This document shows, one piece after another, positions 43,501 to 54,815 of a DNA stretch of 64,000 nt. The position numbers and the translations under genes are program-made. Position 1 is the stretch's first letter, and the number at the start of each line of letters is the position of its first letter. The stretch is from Exophiala sp. HKRS030 (lineage: Eukaryota > Ascomycota > Eurotiomycetes > Chaetothyriales > Herpotrichiellaceae). The notes beneath the pieces are model-generated. The model had not been told where the DNA came from, did no database searches, and saw only the letters and a program-made list of their open reading frames with translations. The stretch lies in contig JAHWDD010000008.1 in the NCBI GenBank assembly GCA_023897205.1, positions 496,001-560,000 on the forward strand. The letters run 5' to 3'.

Positions 43501-46320
43501 GATCCTGACGTCTTTACGTTTCATTTGGCCAACCCATTTGATGGAGAAGTCCGGAAGATACCAGGTCAAGAAGTAAACAATTGCAAGCCAGTTCTTTCGG
43601 CTTCGGGAGACTGGGACAACGTCGACTTCTTCCATCTTTTTCTTGTTGGCTTTCTCGGCAAGCTCCTCTTTGGTTTCCAGGTTACGGAACATATCACCAG
43701 AGTTGAATGCTGAGGCACCCGCGTCAGATTTCGTATCGAGTTCTCGTGAACCGAAATAGCCTCCGCCTTTTCCTTCTTCACCAAAGAAGGAAGAAGGAGT
43801 ACCTTCGCCAGAAATCAATCTCGCCTTGGAGTCACTGAAAGGGTTCATGCCTGGTGTGTCCGGCCGGGAAAGTGAGGGCACATCGCCGCCAAAATAGGCC
43901 GCACTTTGTGAGCCTGTAAGTGCGATACTAGCCCAGCACCTTTCACTGAGGAAAATGCCTGTATTGCCGATTCTTGCTTCATTTCCAGGCCATTGTTTAC
44001 TATCGAGCACCAGTTGTGCTTTCTCGGCATCGCTTCCAATGACACCATTGTCCACATCGGTGAGACCGAGAAACTCGCCGAAGGGCAGGAAGACACTGAA
44101 GTCAGCTATCCGAAGTCTCTGGCTGATTTCGGCAATTCCGTACATCTGAAGTTGCTGTCTGACGCATTTGCTGTCGAACTGGTTGGCGATTCTCCTATCG
44201 TTAGGCTTGAGGCAGAACACAAAGTAGTTGTTGACATTTGGCGCAGTAAGGGATTTCGTGATATTGTCCAGAGACGACAGAAATTGTGCTGCGGCACCCT
44301 GGGTCAAGCCCATTGCGGTACTTTTAGTTCGCCGGAGTCTTAGGTCTTCACCAACTGGCATCTGTTCCTCCTCTTCTGGTACGGGGGATCGGTCGGCGCG
44401 TCGGCTAGCCATCCGACGTAGCTCAGTGTGCTTCCTTCTCGAAACGCTGGGCATTCGAAGAGGCTTAGAGCTAAGCTGGGCTTGGACGATCGCGGTCCTT
44501 TCTGCAGGATGGCTGACGGTGGTCAGGGCCTCTTGGCCAAATAAGCTGGCAACGAAATCACTCTTTGTGGCTCGCATCATGTTCATCAAATCTCCAGAAA
44601 CCACGTCGCCGTTCTCCTCCACCAGCTTGTTCACAGGATAATCAACTTCACCAGCATAATGACGCACTGTGAAGGAAGCCGCAAGGTTGGATGTTGCAAA
44701 ATTGCTGCCGGGCATCGTGGAGGTGGCACTGCTGACGGTAATAGCCTTGTTCTTGTTTTCGAAGCGCTTGCGAATGCTTTCCAGGAACTGAATATCAGTA
44801 CGACCTCGCCGAGTCTGATCATCGAGAATAGCCAGAAGACCATTGCCATGCTTGAGAAGACCCCGTACAGCGTCTGAATTATCGAAATAACTTGTCGCTG
44901 GGACACTGACTTCTTCACTCTCCAGCGTTTCAGCTGTCTTTTCGAAGAAGCTGTGCAGACAGGTGTTGTAGAGCGATTCGTTTGCAGCATTGTTAAGGAG
45001 TTGATCGAGGACCGAACTGGTCGAAGGGGTCTCAACAAAACCTGGGAAGTCGACAATGGAGACAGTGTTGGCCACCGAGTCCTCGGCCGCACAGATGCTC
45101 TGGTTGATGTTCTCGATGATATAAGCAACCAGGAGGGAGTATAATGTGGTTGCAAGTTCGTCTGCATTGTCACGGGCACCTTTGGCATCCAACATGACAG
45201 TGACACGTTCGCGGTGCAGCGTCTTTGTCTTGTGTCTCAGGCTCTCTTCAAGATCCAAAACGTTCAAACCAAGAAAAGCGGCAACCAGCTCAAGCGTTTC
45301 GATGTTTTTGACCACGGTGACCGTCTCACCACCTTCATGGGAGTAGCCACCGCTTTCTTCGGCCGCTGTCAATGTAGCCTGACCCGTACCAAACTCGAGC
45401 TGTCCGATATGTAGGATCGCGGCCAAAACTTGACATATTTCCGCAATCTCAGTTCTGGGAAATTCCAGCTTACGGAGAGCTGTCTTGAAATGCTGGAATC
45501 CCTCCGTGTCATTCATCCCGACCTTCATTTGTGTGGGATGGCCTAGATATCTCCATCTCTTGTGCGAGACCGAAGCGGATCTACCGAGGCCGGTGCTAGA
45601 AGTCGTGATGTTCGTGTGTCCAGTGAGTCCCAGATGTGACTTTTCTGCCGCACTGGTCCCTGCCAGAAGATAGTACAGAACATGGAAACTTCTCTCGCCT
45701 GTTGGAACATGAGAGATCCGACCTTTTTCTAAACGATGATTCAACAATTTGCCTCCTATGAGGGTAGGGATGGTAGATGACGCATCGTACTGCAGCTCGT
45801 AGAATAGTCCAGCTTTCGAGGCAGTCAGCGTGGTCGTAGTCTTGGTGGTCGTCAAGGTATCGAAAACAAAGGCGGCGAGGGAAAGTCTGTTTGACAGTGG
45901 TGTGGACGAAAAGGACAGGAAGGAAGTAAGAAGGTGTGACCGGACCGTCGTCTTGCCAGAGCCGGACTCTCCACTGTCACACAGTTAGTGTCATACGAAA
46001 TCAGTCAATGAGCCTGCAGATGCATACAAGAAGACGACAGCCTGGTCCTCTGCGCGGCTTCCCAACCTTGCCCAAGCCCTTCGAGCCAGATCTTCAGCCT
46101 CCCCATTGGCACTTCCTTCCTTTTCACCATCGGGACCTCGTGTGCTGGAGGTGTAGGTATTTAGGCATATCAAGGCCTGGGAGGAGAGCCTGGCAGTTGG
46201 GAGGGAGACGTGAAAACGGCTTGCCAGGTGAGCGGTCAAGTGAGTGTCTGATTGTAAATGTGGAGGTAGAGAGGGCAATGAAGCCTGCGCATGGGCAGGC
46301 ATGGTCCCCCGAGTCGCCAT
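40584..46320 (-). CDS. csmA: Class V chitin synthase with myosin-motor-like domain
   Basis: Predicted 1871 aa. Exons: 46320-46028, 45973-40683, 40615-40584; introns 54 nt and 67 nt; the total is divisible by three. It extends chitin at polarized tips and septa in the plasma membrane. The N-terminal motor-like domain (about residues 90-750) carries an intact P-loop, GESGSGKT at 99-106, restored by the first splice, and [14 protein letters not shown]. Membrane segments near residue 880 are followed by a cytochrome-b5-like region, further membrane helices, the GT2 chitin synthase core with EDRYLTT and Q1561-RRRW, five or more C-terminal helices, and a DEK-C-type domain ending [15 protein letters not shown] (last part from exon 3). 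[12 protein letters not shown] is the chosen start; the second Met (46302) is an alternative. It is divergent from the second motor-type synthase. Confidence 0.95.
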
Positions 46321-48454
46321 GAGGACTGAGCAGTATTCCACACGTTGAAGAATGTGAGGATGAGGACCTATACAGCCATTCGTTTGTATGCTGATAGAGT
46401 CATCGACATTAAAGTATCCCCAGGGTCGCACGTGCAAGAGGCCGAGTAGTTGTCTCTCCAAACAAACAAGAACGTAATCGTCAGGAGACGGGAGTGCAAG
46501 AACGGCGTGGCAACGGCCAGTATCGGAGAATGAAATCAAGAAAGTGAATTATACAGGGACAAAAGTATAGCGAGAGTCGTCGTAAAGTCGTAGCAAACGC
46601 TGGAAGTGAGGGCAACTGGTCGAAGTCCAGAAAATCATTTACATTCAGTGAGTGTATGGTGTTGGAAGGAGATTCTGTGTTGAAGGAGCCCCGGCGCAGG
46701 CAATTGAGTGGTAATGTCTTTACAATGGCGTAATTTTCGACAGGGGGCGGCGGATCTCCATGACCATCAGGTCCCTCCGGAATTGTTTAAGACCTTGATG
46801 GAGCACGTCTCGATGACTGCGCCACCGACCACTTTCTTTAGAACTGACAGTATGAATCTGGCCAAAGCCATATATAGACAGGCATATGTACAATAACGAT
46901 GCTGCTGAGTCGAGCCTCCAGAGTGACAAGAGACTCGTCATGCTCACCACATATCCTCACGACTTCAAATTTTTGCAGGATCCGTACTCGGTACATCATT
47001 ATTTTTGTTGACATCAGGGATAGCGCGATGCGAGCTGCCCTGGTTCCCGGCCTAATCGCTCAGGGTGCAGGCCTGCTCCGCAACGCCCTTTGGGCTACCC
47101 AATAAGCGACAGCTAGAATGTTCTGAAGTCGTGACGACTGGTTGTCCACTCCCCGAGCGAGCACGGGTCATGCCTGTACTGTAAACAGACCCAGTTTGCG
47201 GGAAAATTCATCGAGAGTGGCAACTCTAATGGTTTGTTCCAGTGTGCTCCGTACATACACAGAGGCTTGATTATCCAGGGATGTGTTTTTGTGTCAAGTT
47301 GTCTGCCGTGCTCTGCGAGTGTTACACGTGCTCGGTAGAATTTCAAATGGGTCGACCGTGTGCAAACAATCCTTCAGAGCACAGTTGATGGACCACATTC
47401 TCGGAATTGAAATGTCATTGCCACACATGAGCCAGGACTGATATAGTATGGTGCTGCTCATGCAGTCATTGTTTCTCGGCCGCAGGCGAGACATGCAGTA
47501 AACTGAAGGGTGCCATGAAAAAGACCACCACTGAAATGGAGCGTGCGATCCCCCGGAAGAGGAGTGGAGTGAGAACAAGTGGCCAGCCCACCAGCCTCAG
47601 AGGGATCCGGTGCCACTGTAAGGGCGTCGCGTATGAGCTTATATTTTTACCAGCGATGAGCGGCATCTCTGGCCAATGGTCCGTGGATGTTCCTCGGCAA
47701 CGGCCCCGGACAACGCGAGGCGACACAGAGTGTAGAAACGCTGCAAAAGAGGGAGCTGTTGTCCTTGGGCTTCATTGCAGACATTTGTCAGTTGGTGACC
47801 AAGTCGGGATTGGATGATCCTGGGTGTAATGGACTGATGTTGGTACCAGGATTGGAGAGCGACTATTTGATGAGAAGAGATCCTTGTCTTGTTTGGTCTA
47901 GGTGTCTCAGGGCCCAAAATCTTGCTTGGGCTAAGATGAGAGAGGCGAAGACATCGCTTTTTTCACGTGCATCTATTTTGGGAGGGCCATCGCAGGCACA
48001 CATTTTGTTGGTATCTGTATTGTCAGTTGTAATGACGGCGATACATGAAATGCACAGCGACACACTCACTCCCTTCCTTCTGGGACTTCAGTCCTTTTCC
48101 TACCTAGACTCATACAAACCACTCTCGTTGTACACTACGCCTTTAATCAGTCTGCTTTCTAACGTGTTGTGCATCTTATACTTGTCTTTCGCTACTTGTT
48201 CTGTCTTTCTTCAGCATACCGTACGAACAACTTTGACGATCTGAAACGAATATTTACCGCGATCCCTTTTCGAAGCCTGTATTCTCCATTGGCCTGCCTG
48301 CCTTCAACCATAAAGCGAATAGAACTCGAGGGGTGTTGAAAGAGGAGGTTTCTGTTTATACCTTTGAATTCTGGCCTTGTATTCTGGCCTTGGAACATTC
48401 TCCTTGAGGCCCTGTCGACAACTTCGCTCGGCAGGGGCACAAGAGGACTTCGAC
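46321..48454. promoter_or_regulatory. Shared 2.1 kb region between divergent chitin synthase genes
   Basis: The region separates the two starts and should contain both promoters and 5' UTRs. It has no supported gene; small frames at 47687-48244 and on the minus strand look random. I cannot assign regulator sites with confidence. Confidence 0.6.
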
Positions 48455-51400
48455 ATGGCAAACCGCTACTCTACCTACTCGAACAACTCCTCTCAAGTTG
48501 GTGCTGTGCGATCCCCAGCCGAACAGTCTACACAAGTCTCGACAACAACGCTGCTGAATGCATTGCATACTATCTATGCCTCTGGTCAGACCTATCAACT
48601 GGATGCCAGCACGAGTATCGCCGTCAACACTTGGTTGACCGCAACCAATCCAGATGCTCAAGGGAGGTCAGGTGGCGCGGTAGATGCTGAAATTGGCTTC
48701 AAGGCTTGGGAGCACGCAAGAAGAAGAGCAGAGGATGCTTGTGTCATACTGGGATCACTCCATCCCTCAACGCCCTCTGTATTACAACCCTTTCTCAGGG
48801 TCATTCCTTTGCCTACCCCCAATCTCGCCTTTACCGCCTTGTCAGCATTGCGACCCTTCCTGTCCTGCGTTACTCCCGCAAATTCTGCAACCTATCGCCA
48901 TTCCGCACTATCAGCAAGATATACAGTCACCCTGTCTGGCACTATTACTGGTTTCTCGTTAGCTCTTTCAGGATCTGGAATTGATGTACAAAATGGCTTG
49001 TTGAGAGTGCCTGCGGAGCCCGGCTACCGAGCCTTTGATGTTTTTTACTATCTTCTGACATCCGCTTCTACACCAGCCGAACGGGAGTTTTTGGACCTAC
49101 AACATCCTTCAAAATACACTCTGTTGAATAGGTCTGGCACCTACGATCCACCCTCCTACCTGCCAACTGGTGATGATGCTGCTGCAGCCGAAGATTTCCG
49201 TGGAGCACTGAAGTTGATTGGCATAAAGGGTGCGTCTTTCCGAGGCCTTTTATCATGCCTTGCTGGACTACTGAAACTGGGCGAGACCACTGGGTTTCTC
49301 ATCGATTCCGATTCACTCGAGGACATTTGCGAAGATGTCGGAGCCCTCATTGGTCTTGAGCCAGAAGTTCTCTTCAACAAATGCAGTGGTGATGACCGCG
49401 AGGTACTGATAGCTGGAATGTACGAAGCTCTCGTTGATTGGGTTATTTCCAAAGCGAATGATGCAATCGCCGCGGAGTTGCGAGCAGGTGCACTTACTCC
49501 GGATTCAAGCACACAGAATGGCGATGAAGTGAGCCTTTCCGTGGTTGAGGTCCCCGGGGAAGGATTAGCAAAAGCCGTTGCACTCCGCAATGTTTTCGAC
49601 GATTCCATCGGTATCAATGCTGAAATGAAAGAAGATGGGGTGGAGATTACTCCTGCTGGTCATTCCGTCCTGAAGGAAATGCATTTAGCGGTCTCTGAAG
49701 TTGAGGCGGATTTGGGCATCACCAGTGGCCCGTTGAGCCGCGAGAGAGAGCACGATCATGATAGGCGAGAGGGAATCCTACAAAAAATCGGAGCAGAGGC
49801 AGAAGATGGAGGATTCCTACACACCTTACTATACCCAGTCGCTGGAGAAGGCCTAAACTTTGGCAAACAAGGTCGCTTTGATTTAGCAACAACCCTGGCG
49901 AGCAGCAGAGCTTGGTACCAGCTGTCCATCCATCCTACCGATGACATGCCTGGCACCCTGGCCACCCCATCTTCAGCCACTTCAGCTTGGTCTGCTGCTG
50001 CGGTTTCTCGGCAATTGCGCGCATGGAGACTTCCTGAGTGGGCCAACCATCGGAACAGGCAGCTTGACTTTACTGCCGACTTTGATGTTGAAGAATTCGT
50101 CACAAGATACTCTCGACTCGGTTGCAAAGATGGCAAAGATGGAATAGAGAGCTTTCTTCTCGAGCGTGGCTGGACGAATGGCGAAGTTGTTATCGGACGT
50201 GAACGCGTCTGGATGCGCGAGGCGGCTTGGTGGGAAGCCGAAACAATGCTGGATATGAAAGCCGTGCCTTCAGGCTACGCCGAAGATTCTGCATTCGGTC
50301 AGCCTACCAATCCTTTCCTGTCCGGCTACTCTGCCAACCCGCCCAATAACGGAAGTGGGTTTTTCCCTCCGATGGGCGACAACATGAGCCTTCAAGACAG
50401 TCGCGAAAACCTTTTCAATCAGGCCGGGGTTGATCGTGCCAAATCAATCGCACCAACAATGGCCCGTACCGTTCAAACGATCGGTGGGGACTATGGACTT
50501 GGTCCAAAAGGCGATAGTCAGAAAGACCAGACTTATTATGATGAGTTAGGACGTTATACTGGTGAACTAGATCCCGAGTTTGGCGACCCTCGCAATATCG
50601 AGTCCAAAAAAACCTCAAAGGGCAGACAGGTCTGGGTGTCCTTTGTCTGGGCTTTGACATGGTGGATTCCGTCCGTGGCTCTCCGATATATCGGACGGAT
50701 GAAACGGCCAGATGTTCGAATGGCCTGGCGCGAGAAGGTTGTCCTTGTCTTCTTGATCTTCTTGATCAATGCTGCTATCGTCTTCTACATCGTGGCCGTT
50801 GGGCGCCTTTTATGCCCCAATTTCGACAAAGTATGGAACGCCAAAGAGGTGGGATTTCATCAAGGTACCAATGATTACTATGTTAGCATTCGAGGCAGCG
50901 TCTACGACATGACCCATTTCTACAAAATCCAGCATAGTGATACGAGCATCCACACCAACGCTGACAACATGATTCCATTCGCTGGACAGAACCTGGACGC
51001 CTACTTTCCTCCTCCCCTGAGTCGAGCATGTCCTGGCCTAGATGTTGACGAGTCTGTACAACTGCAGCACAATGACACTTCGGCTGTTCTATACCCTAAT
51101 GCAGTCCATACCTCCGGTCACCGATACCAGACGGACCAGCAGTCCAAGCTATACAGCTGGAATTGGTATTCCGATGTTTTCTTGCCTTCAGTCAAACAAT
51201 ATTACAAAGGTGATCTGGTGGTCACGCGGGGAAGCGTTCGAAAGCAGGCAGACAACGATCAGAGAATGTGGGTCATCATTGACAAGAAAATCTACGATCT
51301 GACCGACTATTTCTACACCCTAAACCTCATGAACAATTTTGGCACCTACAAGTTCTTCCCTGACGAGGTGACCAACCTTTTCAATCAATATCCAGGCACG

Positions 51401-53796
51401 GATATCACGGACAAGTGGGGGACGACTGCAACTTTCCAAAACAGTCTGAATTGCCTAAACAATGCATTTTACGTTGGCAAGGTTGACTTCCGACAATCTG
51501 CTAAGTGCACAGCCAACAACTGGTTCTTGCTTTCCTTTTCCATCCTACTGTGTACTATCATTCTGGCGAAGTTCCTGGCTGCTTTACAATTCGGCTCCAA
51601 ACGTCGACCAGCAGCCCAGGACAAGTTTGTTATCTGCCAAGTGCCCGCCTACACCGAGGGTGAAGACCATCTCCGAAAATCTCTGGATTCTCTTACGGCT
51701 CTTCAATATGACAACAAGAGAAAGCTAATTTGTGTCATATGCGACGGCATGATTGTTGGCGGTGGCAACGATAGGCCTACCCCAAAGATTGTTCTCGATA
51801 TCCTTGGTGTTGACCCGAAAATAGACCCACCTGCTTTGCCTTTCAGATCTGTTGGTAGTGGAAACGAACAATTGAATTATGGGAAGGTCTACTCAGGTCT
51901 GTACGAGTATGAGGGCAATGTTGTTCCCTATATTGTCGTTGTCAAAGTTGGAAAGGAGTCCGAGCAGTCGAAGTCTAAACCTGGCAACCGTGGCAAGCGA
52001 GACTCCCAAATTTTGCTCATGCAGTTCTTGAACCGTGTTCACCATAGATCAGCAATGTCGCCATTGGAGCTCGAAATGTTTCACCAGATCAACAACATTA
52101 TCGGAGTGGATCCAGAGCTGTACGAGTATCTTCTGATGGTCGACGCCGATACCATGGTCAAGGAGGACTCACTCAATCGTCTGGTTGCCGCCTGTGCCGA
52201 CAATGCAAAGATTGCTGGCATTTGTGGAGAGACAAGCTTGGAAAATGAGGAGCGAAGCTGGTGGACAATGATCCAAGTCTACGAGTACTATATCTCCCAT
52301 CATCTTGCCAAAGCCTTCGAATCACTCTTTGGTAGCGTGACCTGTTTGCCGGGATGGTGAGTAATGGAGCCTGAATAACCTTGTGCTGCGCCAGCTAACT
52401 CGCGAATAGTTTCTGCATGTATCGTCTTCGAACAGCTGACAAAGGTCGACCTCTCATCATCTCGGACAAGGTGATTCAAGAGTATTCTGATTGTGATGTT
52501 GACACACTTCACAAGAAGAACCTCTTGTCGCTTGGTGAGGATCGGTTCTTGACGACTTTGATGATGAAGCATTTCCCGGCCATGTCCTACAAATTTGTCC
52601 CGGATGCCTGCGCATTGACCGCGGCCCCTGAGACATGGTCGGTGTTACTTTCGCAGAGACGTCGATGGATCAATTCCACCATCCACAACCTTGCGGAACT
52701 TGTCTGGTTGAACGACCTCTGTGGTTTCTGTTGCTTCTCGATGAGATTTGTCGTCTTTATCGACCTTTTTGGTACCATTCAACTTCCTGCCACGTGTGTC
52801 TACCTCGTCTACCTGATCTACAGAGTGGCAGCTCACCAAGGCGAATTTCCACTCATTTCAATCGTCATGATAGCTACTACTTACGGTCTCCAGGCGTTGA
52901 TTTTCATCCTGAAAAGGCAATGGCAACACGTAGGCTGGATGATCATCTATGTTCTCGCCTACCCCATTTACAGTTTTATACTGCCCATCTACTCCTTCTG
53001 GAATCAAGACAATTTCTCGTGGGGAAACACCAGGATTGTCATTGGGGAAAAGGGAGATAAAAAGGTGGTTGCACTTCAGGACGAAGGATTCGACCCGAGA
53101 TCGATACCCTTGCAACGATGGGATGACTATGCAGCTTCCAACAATTTACCGGGACGACGTGGTAACAGCGACAATTATCACGAAAAGGGTTTTGAGGCTG
53201 GATATACTGATGACCCCAGCATGATGGAAATGGATGACATGCATTCTGTGTATTCCTCCGTCAAGCCGGCGAGCACCATTCTCGCAGGATTCCCGCAGCA
53301 ACAGCATCCTTTTATGGCACCGCCTCGGTCACCAGCACCGTTCGGGGTGAATAACCGTGCTAGCACGATGACAGGTTTGACCCAATTCAAGGATCAACCC
53401 GTCAGCGTTCACGGGCGCAACATGAGCATGATGAGCCTAGGAAGCCAGGCACGTCTGAAATCACCCTCACCAAATCCCTTCCAAGAAAACCCTCGAAGCC
53501 CATATCAGAGTGGTTACGGTATTCCACCTTCAATCAGCAGACCTAGTCTGCTTGGCCTGGGGGCCAGTCGGCCAGCATCTACAGTGATGGACTTCCGCAC
53601 TGTGCCGACGGCCGGGCCTAGCGATCAAGATATGATCGAGGCCATTCGAGCGGTGCTGAGCGAGGTCGACCTCGATACTGTGACGAAGAAACAGGTTCGA
53701 GCCCTGGTCGAACAAAGACTACAATGTGAAGTCCCTGCTGGTGAAAGAAGACAATTTTTAGATAGGGCTATTGACAACGAACTGGCGAACATGTAA
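48455..53796 (+). CDS. csmB: Class VI/VII chitin synthase with degenerate motor domain
   Basis: Predicted 1762 aa from exons 48455-52356 and 52410-53796; the 53-nt intron (GTGAGT, GCTAAC branch site) falls between LPG and CFCMYRLR. The first [14 protein letters not shown], gives a normal N-terminus. Residues 1 to about 600 align in order with the class V motor-like region (for example [13 protein letters not shown]) but contain no P-loop, as known for the CsmB/ChsVb group. The rest parallels csmA: membrane helices near residue 770, a cytochrome-b5-like segment with [15 protein letters not shown], the GT2 core ([34 protein letters not shown]1383-RRRW), C-terminal helices, and a DEK-C tail ([20 protein letters not shown]). 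The head-to-head order with csmA is the arrangement reported in Aspergillus and Fusarium. Naming as class VI or VII depends on the author. Confidence 0.95.
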
Positions 53797-54815
53797 GGCA
53801 TTTCTTACTTATAGCAACTAAAAGGCTCAAGGTTGGAGTAATCACAATGGATGAGGAAGCTTCGGCGTTGTCGGTTTCGGAGGGGGCATATCCGTATTTG
53901 CTGGTGGAAATGGGGAAAAAGGAAACTATATGTGAGATGATGCACATTCATATATGCGTCGCCATGGCGGAATTGTGGACAATCTCGGCAGATTTATAGC
54001 GATATTGCGTGCGTGCATAGGTACGGAGTATCGTGGACTGAGATATAGCCAGGCTCGTGGCGTTGAAAATTCACAGTAATGCTGTTCTTCGTCGTTCTCG
54101 AATATATATTCTGATCGAGGCGTTTGAGCGACTGCTGGGCGTTAGTCAAAATCAGTGGGTACATTGCTCCAACTAATTTTTGGTCGAAGTGAGAGAAATG
54201 ATAGTGATGAAGAACCTATAAGGGAGTAAGTCAGGCCTAAATATTTAGGGCGCTTGACCAATAACTTCGATAAAAGTTTAGGTGGCATTAAGGGGGCTTA
54301 TAGGGATTAGAGCCTATTATGATAGGCGTGAAAGCCCACCTAGGTAGGTATGGTCATGAAAGTTATTCCTACCTAGAGGGTAGGGAAGGCTACCCCTGGA
54401 TGGGCGTTTTCTGAAAACGATCAGAGGTTCACGTAACATTTCTTCCAAAAAACAAATCAAGCTGGGATCATCACCTCTCAAGCCAGGCAAAGTAAGTGTC
54501 GTACTCAACCACTTGTGCATTTCAATGATCCAAAAGCCCAAGTATGGTGAGTGGCTCACCTATTGTCTAATCAGATCGTTGTCACAGGCCCAGCCTCGTT
54601 GAAATTCGGCACGTTGATACTCCGAGATCCGCCAAGAAATAATGTGGTTGCCGGGGCACTAAACGCAGCCGACGCCAGGTAAACAAGCCAGAAGGCGGCC
54701 GTTTGTAGTCATGATCATTTTGTTGTCTATGCTTTTGAACAATCCTCTCTCGTACCAATGGTAGACTGTATCTGATCAGGCCCCGTGCGCCAGCGTATGT
54801 CTTCTTTTATTCAAC
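53797..54815. other. Intergenic, chitin synthase 3' flank / formin-like promoter
   Basis: 1.02 kb with no supported gene. ACCTAGGTAGG and TACCTAGAGGGTAGG motifs occur at 54338-54385. Confidence 0.5.

Noticed and set aside
44631..45206. 191-codon frame inside the class V chitin synthase
   Set aside because: Alternative-frame shadow of the motor-like domain on the same strand.
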